From NCBI RefSeq assembly GCF_000315545.1, contig NZ_JH992902.1:841280-905279 (forward strand): DNA of 64,000 nt, in the 5' to 3' direction. Shown in pieces: positions 16,587 to 23,492 of the stretch. Under the pieces are notes generated by a model, which worked only from the letters and a program-made list of their open reading frames with translations, did not search any database and was not told the DNA's origin. This DNA comes from Selenomonas sp. F0473 (GTDB taxonomy: Bacteria > Bacillota > Negativicutes > Selenomonadales > Selenomonadaceae). How positions within the stretch are numbered: the stretch's first letter is position 1; every line of letters begins with the position of its first letter. A program made the position numbers and the translations under genes.

Positions 16587-17501
16587 TTACCCCTCGCTCA
16601 CGTGTTCCTGCACCTCGTTTTTCATGAGATCGCGGTGCTCAAGGCGTACGGCGTACCGGCTCTTGATGCGGTCGTAGAGATGCTTTGCGATGAAGACGCT
16701 GCGGTGCATGCCGCCCGTACAGCCGACGGCAATCACGAGCTGGCTCTTGCCCTCCTTCTCGTAGTTCGGCAGGAGGAAATCGACGAAATCGTCGAGATGA
16801 CGCTCAAATTTCTGCGTCACATCCCACGACTCGATATAGGACGCGACCTGCGGCACCGTGCCGCTCTTGCTGCGCAGATTATCCACGTAGAACGGATTCG
16901 GCAGGAAACGCACGTCGAAGACGAGATCCGCGTCGAGCGGCACGCCGTATTTAAACCCGAACGAGAGCACGGTCACGTTCATGACCGCGTCGCTGCCCGG
17001 CGTATCGTAGTGCTCGCGGATGATCTCGCGCAGCTCCGTCTTGCGCAGCCGAGACGTGTCCACGATCTGTGTGGCGCGCTCGCGCACGGGGGCGAGCTGC
17101 GCCCGCTCGCGCGTCACGCCCTCGGAGATGCGCGCGGCGGGGGCGAGCGGATGCGGACGGCGCGTCTCCTTGTAGCGGCGGATGATCACGTCGTCCGACG
17201 CCTCGATGAAGAGCAGTTCGTAGGAGATATCCCCCGCGTCGAGCTCGTCGAGGATCTGCACGAACGCGTCGAAGAACTCGCGGCTGCGCGTATCCACCAC
17301 GATGGCGGCGCGGCTGATCTGTCCGTGCGTCTCGCGGCAGAGATCGATGAATTTCGGAATAAAGACCGGCGGCAGATTGTCCACGCAAAAATAACCAAGA
17401 TCCTCCATGTACCGCGCCGCCAGCGTTTTTCCGCCGCCCGACATGCCCGTGATGATCACGGGGCGGAATTTTTCGGCCGCTTTTGCATTCTTCTCGCTCA
17501 T
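16587..17501 (-). CDS. rapZ: RapZ/YvcJ family nucleotide-binding protein
   Basis: A 304-residue P-loop protein with Walker A GMSGGGKT near residue 20, followed by DLGYFCVDNLPP, a family hallmark. The C-terminal part has VAVGCTGGMHRSV-like sequence (IAVGCTGGMHRSVFIAKHL). RapZ adapts an sRNA to RNase E in E. coli; the Bacillus homologue YvcJ hydrolyses nucleotides and its role is less clear. ATG 17501 is chosen because GAGGTG lies 5 bases upstream; ATG 17504 is the adjacent alternative, and the longer open frame lacks a site. First gene of rapZ-yvcK-whiA. Confidence 0.95.
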   Translation of the reverse strand: MSEKNAKAAEKFRPVIITGMSGGGKTLAARYMEDLGYFCVDNLPPVFIPKFIDLCRETHGQISRAAIVVDTRSREFFDAFVQILDELDAGDISYELLFIEASDDVIIRRYKETRRPHPLAPAARISEGVTRERAQLAPVRERATQIVDTSRLRKTELREIIREHYDTPGSDAVMNVTVLSFGFKYGVPLDADLVFDVRFLPNPFYVDNLRSKSGTVPQVASYIESWDVTQKFERHLDDFVDFLLPNYEKEGKSQLVIAVGCTGGMHRSVFIAKHLYDRIKSRYAVRLEHRDLMKNEVQEHVSEG

Positions 17502-17606
17502 CATATCACCTCGCATATGCACCGAAATGCCTTCCTCATGTCGTTCGCGCGCGTCTTGCCGAAAGGGCGCGCATGATACCATAATTTGTCTGCAAAGAGC
17601 CCGCCG

Positions 17607-18449
17607 TCATATATCTCTCTTTGGCAGCGGCACGGGCGCCTCCGCCCCCATACCGAGCGCATACGCGTAGATCGCGGCGGCAAGCCCGTTCTCCTCACAG
17701 GTAAGCGTCTCATAGTCCGCCGCTTCCTTCACCTCGGGAAACGCGTTGCCCATCGCGACGCTTTTTCCCGCGCTCCGGAGCATGGGCAGATCATTGTACG
17801 CATCGCCGATCGCCATCGTCTCCTCCATCGGGATCCCCAGCCGATCGGCGAGCGTGCGCAGCCCCGACGCCTTAGAAACCCCCTTCGGCACGATCTCGAC
17901 GAGCGTATCCGCCGACCGCGTCACATCGACGGACATCCCGAATGCGGCGTTCAGTTCCTCCGCGCGGGCGAGCGTCTCCGCGCGCCCCGCGGTCACCAAG
18001 AGCAGCTTGCAGTTGCCCGCCGCATGCACCAGCATGCCGTCCCGCCCCACCGCGATCCCCGGCACGCCCTGCGAGTTCTCATAGTACCGGGACTCCGCGC
18101 ATGCCGCCGCATAACGCAGCCGGCCGCCGCTGTACTCTTGAATATACCAGTCCCGTGCGTGACAGAACGCGATGATATCCCGCGCAAGCTGCGTATCCAG
18201 CGGATGCTCCTCATAGACGCGCCCGCTCGGGCTCTTGATCAGCCCCCCGTTGTACGCGATGATCGGCACATCGAGGCCGAGTTCCCGCGCCACAGGCAGC
18301 GCCGCTTCGTACATGCGGCCCGTCGCGATCGTCACGACGACGCCCGCCTCCGCCGCACGGCGCACCGCTTCGACGTTTTCGCGCGACACCGCGCTCTTAT
18401 TCGGCAGCATCGTTCCGTCAAGATCCGATACGAACAGCTTGACCGCCAT
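17607..18449 (-). CDS. Cof-type HAD-IIB family sugar-phosphate phosphatase-like hydrolase
   Basis: A 280-residue HAD phosphatase. Motif I is SDLDGT near residue 8, motif II is TIATGRM near residue 40, and motif III/IV is KGVSKASGL with GDAYNDLPML near residue 215. The alpha/beta cap inserted between motifs II and III is of the C2B type. Family members dephosphorylate sugar phosphates or nucleotide intermediates such as flavin precursors; the substrate cannot be assigned. It precedes rapZ by about 105 bp on the same strand. Confidence 0.88.
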   Translation of the reverse strand: MAVKLFVSDLDGTMLPNKSAVSRENVEAVRRAAEAGVVVTIATGRMYEAALPVARELGLDVPIIAYNGGLIKSPSGRVYEEHPLDTQLARDIIAFCHARDWYIQEYSGGRLRYAAACAESRYYENSQGVPGIAVGRDGMLVHAAGNCKLLLVTAGRAETLARAEELNAAFGMSVDVTRSADTLVEIVPKGVSKASGLRTLADRLGIPMEETMAIGDAYNDLPMLRSAGKSVAMGNAFPEVKEAADYETLTCEENGLAAAIYAYALGMGAEAPVPLPKRDI

Positions 18450-18501
18450 ATTTTTCTCCTCTCCGCAGTCCCTCTCCGTACGCTCCGCCGCACGCTCCCT
18501 G

Positions 18502-18531
18502 CTGACAAAGCGATCGCCCCTGTGTTATAAT
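18502..18531 (+). promoter_or_regulatory. promoter of the small membrane-protein operon
   Basis: CTGACA (18502-18507) and a perfect TATAAT (18526-18531) are 18 bp apart, 32 bp before the ATG. It diverges from the HAD hydrolase gene. Confidence 0.65.
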
Positions 18532-18563
18532 ACCCCGAAACGACCGTTTAAAGGAGGCCGCCG

Positions 18564-19052
18564 ATGCAGAATCTATTCCGTCAGCTCGTTATACTCGTAG
18601 CGCTGCTCGCGATCCTCGTCGGCATCTTCGGTCTCTCCTACACCTACCGCGTCGATCACCGCACGGCGCGCAGTCTCTCCGCCTACGCGCGTATCGACTT
18701 CCAAACGTCCTATACCGAAGAGGGGCGGCTCGAGGGGGCGACGCTCGCCCTGCGGGACTATCGCTACGATACGGCGAAACTGCTGCCCGACGTGATCCTC
18801 TACACCGACGGCAGCGCGTGGGAGATGAAAGCCGCCACAAAGCATACCCCGCGTCCCGTCCCGGATGCGGACAGCCGCTATAAAAACGAAAACAAACTCT
18901 TCGTCGAGCTGCCCCGCGCATCGCTCCCCGCCGTCCGCAAAGCCGCGGGCGTACGCCTGCGCTTTTACTACGACAACGGGCAGACCGTCGATCTGCCGCT
19001 CAGCGAACCGGATCTCGCCTACTGGCAGAGAGAACTCGGCAAGGGCGTTTAG
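18564..19052 (+). CDS. membrane-anchored protein of unknown function
   Basis: A 162-residue protein with one N-terminal membrane segment (about residues 6-27) and a short basic N-terminus, so the remaining ~130 residues are predicted outside the cytoplasm. No family motif is recognised. The ribosome site AAAGGAGG is strong. It is first in a plus-strand run with a NusG domain II protein and a Gx transporter and could belong to that system, but a 57-bp gap separates it from them. Confidence 0.65.
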   Translation: MQNLFRQLVILVALLAILVGIFGLSYTYRVDHRTARSLSAYARIDFQTSYTEEGRLEGATLALRDYRYDTAKLLPDVILYTDGSAWEMKAATKHTPRPVPDADSRYKNENKLFVELPRASLPAVRKAAGVRLRFYYDNGQTVDLPLSEPDLAYWQRELGKGV

Positions 19053-19109
19053 TCCGATCGAATATTTTTATATTGTACTGTGATTGAAAACTTTCGTCAA
19101 GGCAAGGCA

Positions 19110-19454
19110 ATGATTATGCAGAAAAGAGACCTCCTCCTCATCGCCGTTCTCCTCCTCGTCTGCGGCATCGCCGCCGCATTCCTCTACCCGCGGGGGGACG
19201 CCGGGCCGCGCCGCGCCGTCATCACGCAGGACGGCAAAGTGCTCTACGATATCCCTCTGACGGGGCATAAGGGAATCGACGAGATCCGCATTGAGGACGA
19301 ACGCGGCGAAAACACCATCCGTATCGAGGACGAGACCGTCGCCGTCGTCGATGCGGACTGCCCCGACCTCGTCTGCGTAAAGACGGGCAAAGCTGCGAAA
19401 AAAGGGGACGTCATCGCCTGCCTCCCCCACAAACTCCTCATCGAAGTAAAATGA
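19110..19454 (+). CDS. NusG domain II-containing membrane-anchored protein
   Basis: About 115 residues: an N-terminal membrane anchor (DLLLIAVLLLVCGIAAAFLY) followed by a small extracytoplasmic NusG domain II (DUF1312-like). CPDLVCVKTGKAAKKGDVIACLPHKLLIEV is the conserved core, with three cysteines. The start is set at ATG 19110 or ATG 19116 near AAGGCAAGG; a GTG at 19080 has no ribosome site. The pair with the next gene, 1 bp away, is common in Firmicutes near flavin-transfer or electron-transport genes. Its biochemical role is unknown. Confidence 0.78.
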   Translation: MIMQKRDLLLIAVLLLVCGIAAAFLYPRGDAGPRRAVITQDGKVLYDIPLTGHKGIDEIRIEDERGENTIRIEDETVAVVDADCPDLVCVKTGKAAKKGDVIACLPHKLLIEVK

Positions 19455-19455
19455 C

Positions 19456-19953
19456 ATGAACGAACTTCGTACGCCCGTCCGCATCGCGCTCCTCACATCG
19501 TTCTCCCTCCTGCTCTTCATTCTCGAAGGCCTGCTCCCGCTGCCGCTGCCCGTCCCGGGCGCAAAACTCGGGCTTGCGGCCGTCGTCACCCTCGTCGCGC
19601 TCTATACGCTTCCGCATACGCGCGACGCGCTCGCCGTCCTGATCCTGCGCATCCTGCTCGCCTCGTTCTTCGGCGGCGGCATAGCGCCGATGCTCTACAG
19701 CCTCGCGGGCGGTCTCGGCAGCTTTGCGGTCATGGCGCTGCTCAAGAAGCATACGCGGCGGCTCTCCATCGTCGGCATCAGCGCTGTGGGCGGACTCATG
19801 CATAACGTCTGCCAGCTTGCCGTCGCCGCCGTCGTCATGCGGACGGACGCCCTGTTCGTTTATGCGCCCGTCCTCGGCATTGTCGGCACCCTAACGGGCA
19901 TCGGGATCGGACTCCTCGCGCGCGAAATCCTTCAAAATTTTTCAACCGGATGA
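19456..19953 (+). CDS. Gx transporter family protein (heptaprenyl diphosphate synthase component I family)
   Basis: A 165-residue integral membrane protein with about five hydrophobic segments. The motif PVPGAKLGLAAVVTLVALY near residue 35 is the family signature. The family was first named heptaprenyl diphosphate synthase component I, but the sequence resembles ECF-type substrate-binding membrane components, hence the Gx transporter name. The substrate is unknown. It follows the NusG domain II gene by 1 bp and is the last gene of this run. Confidence 0.82.
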   Translation: MNELRTPVRIALLTSFSLLLFILEGLLPLPLPVPGAKLGLAAVVTLVALYTLPHTRDALAVLILRILLASFFGGGIAPMLYSLAGGLGSFAVMALLKKHTRRLSIVGISAVGGLMHNVCQLAVAAVVMRTDALFVYAPVLGIVGTLTGIGIGLLAREILQNFSTG

Positions 19954-19956
19954 ACG

Positions 19957-19985
19957 TTCTCATTCCTACCGTATTGTGCTATACT
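19957..19985 (+). promoter_or_regulatory. possible fumC promoter
   Basis: TTCTCA (19957-19962) and TATACT (19980-19985) are 17 bp apart, about 50 bp before the fumC start. Both boxes are partial matches. Confidence 0.4.
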
Positions 19986-20034
19986 TTATATCAACATATT
20001 TTTCTCTTACGCTCTGATAAGGAGGACGATCCAA

Positions 20035-21399
20035 ATGGAGTACCGCATCGAACACGATTCCCTCGGAGAAGTCAAAGTCCCTGCCGACAAATACTGGGCG
20101 GCGCAGACTGAGCGAAGTTTTGAAAATTTCCCCATCGGCATTGAAAAGATGCCCGCCGAAATCATTCATGCGTTCGGCATTTTGAAAAAATCCGCCGCCA
20201 TCGCGAACAACAAACTCGGCAAACTCGACGATAAGCGCCTCGGCGCTATCAAAGCGGCCTGCGACGAAATCATCGCGGGAAAACTCGCAGAGCACTTCCC
20301 CCTCGCCGTATGGCAGACGGGAAGCGGCACGCAGTCGAACATGAACGTCAACGAGGTCATCGCGAACCGCGGCAACGAGATCGCAGGTGAGAAGATTATC
20401 CATCCGAACGACCATGCCAATATGTCGCAGAGCTCGAACGACACATTCCCGACCGCCATGCACATCGCGGCGGTCATCGCCATCGAGGACCATCTCTTCC
20501 CGAGCATCGACCTCCTCGCCGGTACCTTCCGCCGCCTCATGAAGGAGAACGAGGGCATCGTCAAGACGGGACGCACCCATCTGCAGGACGCCGTTCCCAT
20601 TTCCTTCCCGCAGGAGATCAGCGGCTGGCTCGCCATGCTCGAAGAGTCAAAGAAACAGCTGAGCGCCGCCCTTCCCTTCCTCCACGAGCTTGCGCTCGGC
20701 GGCACCGCCGTCGGCACAGGGCTCAACGCGCCGAAGGGATTTGATGTTGCCGTCGCGCAGGCGGCGAGCGAGCTGACGGGAAAGAAATTCGTCACCGCCC
20801 CGAACAAATATCACGCGCTCACAAGCAAGGACGCCGTCGTCTTCGCCCACGGCGCGCTCAAGGGACTCGCCGCGAACATGATGAAGATCGCGAACGACGT
20901 CCGCTGGCTCGCGTCGGGTCCGCGCTGCGGACTCGGCGAGATTACAATCCCCGCGAACGAACCGGGCAGCTCCATCATGCCGGGCAAGGTCAACCCGACG
21001 CAGTGCGAATCCGTAACGATGGTCGCGGTGCAGGTTATGGGCAACGACGCCGCCGTCGGCTTCGCGGCATCGCAGGGCAATTTCGAGCTGAATGTGTTCA
21101 TGCCCGTTATCATTTACAACTTCCTCCAGTCGACGCGCCTCCTCACCGACTCGCTGAAGTCGTTCAACGACCGCTGCGTCGTCGGCATCAAGGCGAACCG
21201 AGAGAAAATGCACGAGAACCTCCATCGCTCGCTCATGCTCGTCACCGCGCTCAACCCGTACATCGGCTACGAGAACGCCGCCAAGACCGCGCACAAAGCG
21301 TTCGACGAGAACATCAGCCTCAAAGAGGCCTGCGTCGCCCTCGGCTTCCTCACCGCCGAAAAATTCGACGAAGTATTCCATCCCGAAGAGATGGTATAA
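20035..21399 (+). CDS. fumC: class II fumarate hydratase
   Basis: Interconverts fumarate and malate without an iron-sulfur cluster. The 454-residue length is normal. TGSGTQSNMNVNEV and SSNDTFPTAMH are the first conserved regions, GRTHLQDAVP the second, and GSSIMPGKVNPTQCE the third, with the catalytic Ser in the SS loop. PTQCE rather than PVIPE separates it from aspartate ammonia-lyase. The ribosome site AAGGAGG precedes ATG 20035. It has its own terminator. In this fermentative group it would act in the malate-fumarate-succinate branch toward propionate (inference). Confidence 0.95.
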   Translation: MEYRIEHDSLGEVKVPADKYWAAQTERSFENFPIGIEKMPAEIIHAFGILKKSAAIANNKLGKLDDKRLGAIKAACDEIIAGKLAEHFPLAVWQTGSGTQSNMNVNEVIANRGNEIAGEKIIHPNDHANMSQSSNDTFPTAMHIAAVIAIEDHLFPSIDLLAGTFRRLMKENEGIVKTGRTHLQDAVPISFPQEISGWLAMLEESKKQLSAALPFLHELALGGTAVGTGLNAPKGFDVAVAQAASELTGKKFVTAPNKYHALTSKDAVVFAHGALKGLAANMMKIANDVRWLASGPRCGLGEITIPANEPGSSIMPGKVNPTQCESVTMVAVQVMGNDAAVGFAASQGNFELNVFMPVIIYNFLQSTRLLTDSLKSFNDRCVVGIKANREKMHENLHRSLMLVTALNPYIGYENAAKTAHKAFDENISLKEACVALGFLTAEKFDEVFHPEEMV

Positions 21400-21414
21400 A
21401 AGAGATAAAGCGAC

Positions 21415-21453
21415 GAAAGGGCGTCGGTACGAAATTCGTATCGACGCCCTTTT
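21415..21453 (+). terminator. fumC intrinsic terminator
   Basis: AAAGGGCGTCG (21415-21425) pairs with CGACGCCCTTT (21442-21452), with extra GTACG/CGTAT pairing toward the loop, followed by T. It lies 15 bp after the stop codon. Confidence 0.85.
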
Positions 21454-21502
21454 GCGTGCGTATCTTATTGTGCCGCGCCAAGTTCTACAGGCAGCACTAA
21501 GC

Positions 21503-21623
21503 GACGCGCAAGTTTGGATGCAGAGCAAGGAATGAGGAGGACACGAGGGCAGGCGTAGTCAAAAGCCTACGTCAACCGAAGTGTCCGACCGAATGACACA
21601 GCGATGCGCCAAAATCGCGCGTC
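21503..21623. repeat. structured intergenic element with four nested inverted repeats
   Basis: Four stems nest around one centre: GACGCGC (21503-21509) with GCGCGTC (21617-21623); TTTGG (21513-21517) with CCAAA (21609-21613); GGACAC (21539-21544) with GTGTCC (21581-21586); CGTAG (21554-21558) with CTACG (21567-21571). It lies between the fumC terminator and the stop codon of the convergent Crp-family gene, 5 bp from the latter, so transcripts of that gene could include it. It has no convincing ORF. It looks like a dispersed repeat or a structured RNA; no second copy is seen here. Confidence 0.55.
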
Positions 21624-21628
21624 ACGTC

Positions 21629-22324
21629 TCACATCGCTAAAAAATCTTCGTCTAACACCCACACCGTCTTACGGTCATAGTCGATGGCGCCCTCCTCGCG
21701 CAGATGGCTCATCTCGCGGCTAAGCGCGCTCCGCTCCACGCCGAGATAGCGTGCGAGCTGCGTCTGATTCATGTCGCGCCGCACCGCGCCGTCCGCATCG
21801 CGGGAGGCTTCTTGGAGATAGACGCTGAGTTTCGCGCGGATACTCTTTTGCCCCATGATGCGGATCTTGTGCTGGTAGAAAATCCCCTTTGCCGAGATAC
21901 GCCGCAGCATATTGAGCGTAAAACGCCAAAGATGCGGATCCTCGCACGCCGCTTTCCGATAGAGCTGACGGAACTGCATCCGCAGGATGACCGCGTCCCG
22001 GATCGCCTTCACGAACATACGGCTCTCGACAAGATCGGCGCCCTCCATCGTCTCGCCGAAACTCCTCCCTGCCTCGAATATATTCATATCGATCTGATCG
22101 GCATTTTCATTGAGGAACGATACCTCGATCGCCCCCGCCAGAATGATGCCCGTCACGATCGGCGCGCGCCCCATCCGCATGATGTTCTGTCCCGCCGCAT
22201 AGCGTTTGATCTCCCCGCCCAGTTGGTTCAACAGCGCCGGCAGCGCCTCTGCGGGAATCCCCTCAAACAAATCGTGCCGGAGTAAAAGTTCCGTATACGG
22301 TGCCAATATATCACGCGTCAGCAT
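21629..22324 (-). CDS. Crp/Fnr family transcriptional regulator
   Basis: A 231-residue regulator with an N-terminal cyclic-nucleotide-binding-type beta domain (about 25-115; FEAGRSFGE resembles the phosphate-cassette region) and a C-terminal winged helix (about 150-225; QTQLARYLGVERSALSREMSHLREEGAIDYD is the helix-turn-helix). No cysteine cluster for Fe-S sensing is seen, so it is not FNR-like in that sense; the effector is unknown. Start ATG 22324 follows AAAGGAG. It is transcribed toward fumC and is the last host gene before the integrated element. Confidence 0.88.
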   Translation of the reverse strand: MLTRDILAPYTELLLRHDLFEGIPAEALPALLNQLGGEIKRYAAGQNIMRMGRAPIVTGIILAGAIEVSFLNENADQIDMNIFEAGRSFGETMEGADLVESRMFVKAIRDAVILRMQFRQLYRKAACEDPHLWRFTLNMLRRISAKGIFYQHKIRIMGQKSIRAKLSVYLQEASRDADGAVRRDMNQTQLARYLGVERSALSREMSHLREEGAIDYDRKTVWVLDEDFLAM

Positions 22325-22389
22325 AGACCGCTCCTTTCCAAAACCGTAGGAATGCACGATGCATCCACAAAAGAGAATTATTATCTCCC

Positions 22390-22418
22390 ATTATACGATT
22401 TACAGGAATGAATAGCAA
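22390..22418 (-). promoter_or_regulatory. promoter of the Crp-family regulator
   Basis: TTGCTA (22418-22413) and a perfect TATAAT (22395-22390) are separated by 17 bp on the minus strand, about 65 bp before the start codon. Confidence 0.7.
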
Positions 22419-22530
22419 TACACGGAAATGGGAAAACGCCCTCTCCCGTTGATATATCTAGCTTTCCACTGATTATCCGCCAACAAAATAAATACACATA
22501 AATACACCTAAACGGGGATTTTTAAGGCAT

Positions 22531-22553
22531 TTTGTAGACAAATTGTAGACAAA
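22531..22553. repeat. left boundary repeat of the integrated element (attL candidate)
   Basis: A 23-bp sequence made of two tandem copies of TTGTAGACAAA (with one extra T in front) is identical to the one at 31192-31214 just beyond the integrase. The two copies are direct repeats 8661 bp apart. They may contain the crossover core, or be integrase arm-binding sites lying just inside the ends. Confidence 0.65.
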
Positions 22554-22580
22554 AAAAGAGGCGGCATAACGCTGCCCCTC
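22551..22580 (-). terminator. terminator of the left element gene
   Basis: On the minus strand an imperfect GC-rich hairpin (GAGGGGCAGC, loop GTTAT, GCCGCCTC) is followed by seven T. It begins 2 bp after the stop codon of the interrupted membrane-protein gene and overlaps the boundary repeat. Confidence 0.7.
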
Positions 22581-22582
22581 AA

Positions 22583-23167
22583 TCACCACTCTGCGACCGT
22601 ATAGATCACAGAGCATCCCTTAACGTCACCGCCCTGTCCGTGGACAAGACCCTCCCAGCGTCCGACCTGCAGGCCTGCCGTCCAATATGTACGGCTGTCG
22701 ATCTGTGTCACGCCCGCCTTGATCTTGCGCCGCTTGTCGAGGTTGATTTTATACACCCCAACTTGATAGTCTTTATTCTCCAGCTGCGGCGCTACCACCG
22801 TCCTATCACTTTTGGCCAACGCCTCAGCCGGCAGTGTCTTATCGTTACGGTTGATCCGCTCCCGTATGTCCGCCGCTACACGCTCGACGGTCGGAGCCGT
22901 CACTGTGACATGAGTGACAGGCTGCGTCTTACCCTGCTGTGCGCGCTCGATGACTCGGGCAAGCTGCTCTGCCTGTCCCTCTGAGATGCGCAGCCTCTCT
23001 CGGAGCGCCTCGGCGTCCCGTGCCTGCTCCTCGGTCATCTCCTGCGCCTGCCGTATAGCCTCCTACGTCCCTGCGTAATAGTGATACGCCAGCACGCCGA
23101 CAGCGACGAGGACAAGGGCGCACAGCACGGCGATAATGGTCTGCCTGCGCGTGATGTTTTGAATCAT
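22583..23167 (-). pseudogene. membrane-anchored coiled-coil protein gene interrupted by an in-frame TAG
   Basis: From ATG 23167, with GGAGGG upstream, the frame encodes a basic N-terminus and a membrane segment (IIAVLCALVLVAVGVLAYHYY), then meets TAG at 23065-23063 (codon 35). The same frame continues open for 160 further codons: a Glu/Arg-rich coiled coil (EEQARDAEALRERLRISEGQ) and a C-terminal domain ending in GCSVIYTVAEW. The continuous coding quality across the TAG indicates one 194-residue protein with a premature stop. It could resemble a phage membrane-anchored lysis accessory (inference). ATG 23038 could give a shorter 151-residue product without the anchor. Confidence 0.65.
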
Positions 23168-23184
23168 GGTTTATCCCTCCAAAC

Positions 23185-23211
23185 AAAAAAGACACGTTGC
23201 ATGCGTGTCTT
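23185..23211 (-). terminator. terminator of the antisense RNA
   Basis: On the minus strand AAGACACG, a 7-nt loop and CGTGTCTT form a perfect 8-bp stem followed by a run of six T. It lies 18 bp before the start of the interrupted membrane-protein gene. The -35 box of the toxin promoter lies in its loop. Confidence 0.75.
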
Positions 23212-23225
23212 GTGGCTGATATAAT
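23197..23225 (+). promoter_or_regulatory. promoter of the small toxin gene
   Basis: TTGCAT (23197-23202) and a perfect TATAAT (23220-23225) are 17 bp apart. The start would be near 23232, giving a leader of about 57 nt before the ATG. Confidence 0.65.
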
Positions 23226-23288
23226 ATTCTTTAGGTGCTACCACAGCGGTAGGCGGTCGAATCTTGCCCCTAGAAAGGGGCGATGCTT

Positions 23289-23357
23289 ATGGAGATATAC
23301 GATTTTTTATCGTTGGTTTTCCTCGTTACGATTTGCATTGTAGCGTTACGAGCATAA
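23289..23357 (+). CDS. putative holin-like type I toxin, 22 residues
   Basis: A 22-codon ORF: MEIYDFLSLV, then a hydrophobic helix, then ALRA at the C-terminus. The pattern of an acidic/Tyr start (MEIYDFLSL), one hydrophobic span of about 15 residues and a short basic end is that of the putative holin-like toxins of Firmicutes (TxpA/BsrG-type peptides). AAAGGGG lies 8 bases before ATG 23289; an ATG at 23283 is too close to it. It has its own promoter, a strong terminator and a convergent antisense RNA. Such peptides insert in the cell membrane. No function is proven here. Confidence 0.65.
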   Translation: MEIYDFLSLVFLVTICIVALRA

Positions 23358-23397
23358 GAATCCCCGCCTCTAGTCTCCAGCTCTAGGCGGGGTTCTT
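23356..23397. terminator. toxin mRNA terminator hairpin
   Basis: AAGAA plus CCCCGCCT (23356-23369, one bulged T) pair with AGGCGGGG plus TTCTT (23385-23397), beginning at the toxin stop codon. In type I systems this shared hairpin is the usual first contact between toxin mRNA and antitoxin RNA. Confidence 0.75.
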
Positions 23398-23450
23398 CCC
23401 GATTAGGTGTTTGGGGCTGACCGTCTGCCGGTAGCGCCTTTTCTATGCTT

Positions 23451-23479
23451 ATTATAGGCGTTTCTGAGTAATTCGTCAA
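23451..23479 (-). promoter_or_regulatory. promoter of the antitoxin RNA
   Basis: TTGACG (23479-23474) and a perfect TATAAT (23456-23451) with 17-bp spacing on the minus strand: the best-matching promoter in the element. It lies just downstream of the frameshifted gene, whose stop is at 23493, and points at the toxin terminator. Confidence 0.75.
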
Positions 23480-23492
23480 GCAATGCGTACGC

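Larger units (their letters stand above)
23185..23444 (-). ncRNA. predicted antitoxin antisense RNA of a type I toxin-antitoxin pair
   Basis: A strong minus-strand promoter predicts a start near 23444, and a perfect hairpin with a T-run at 23211-23185 predicts the end, giving an RNA of about 260 nt. It would be complementary to the whole 22-codon toxin ORF, its ribosome site and its terminator. This is the arrangement of Bacillus TxpA/RatA-type systems, where the antisense RNA overlaps the toxin mRNA 3' region and promotes its decay. No good ORF lies in it. Expression is not shown by sequence. Confidence 0.6.

Noticed and set aside
20035-21399. Aspartate ammonia-lyase as identity
   Set aside because: The signature is followed by PTQCE, as in fumarate hydratase, not by PVIPE of aspartase.
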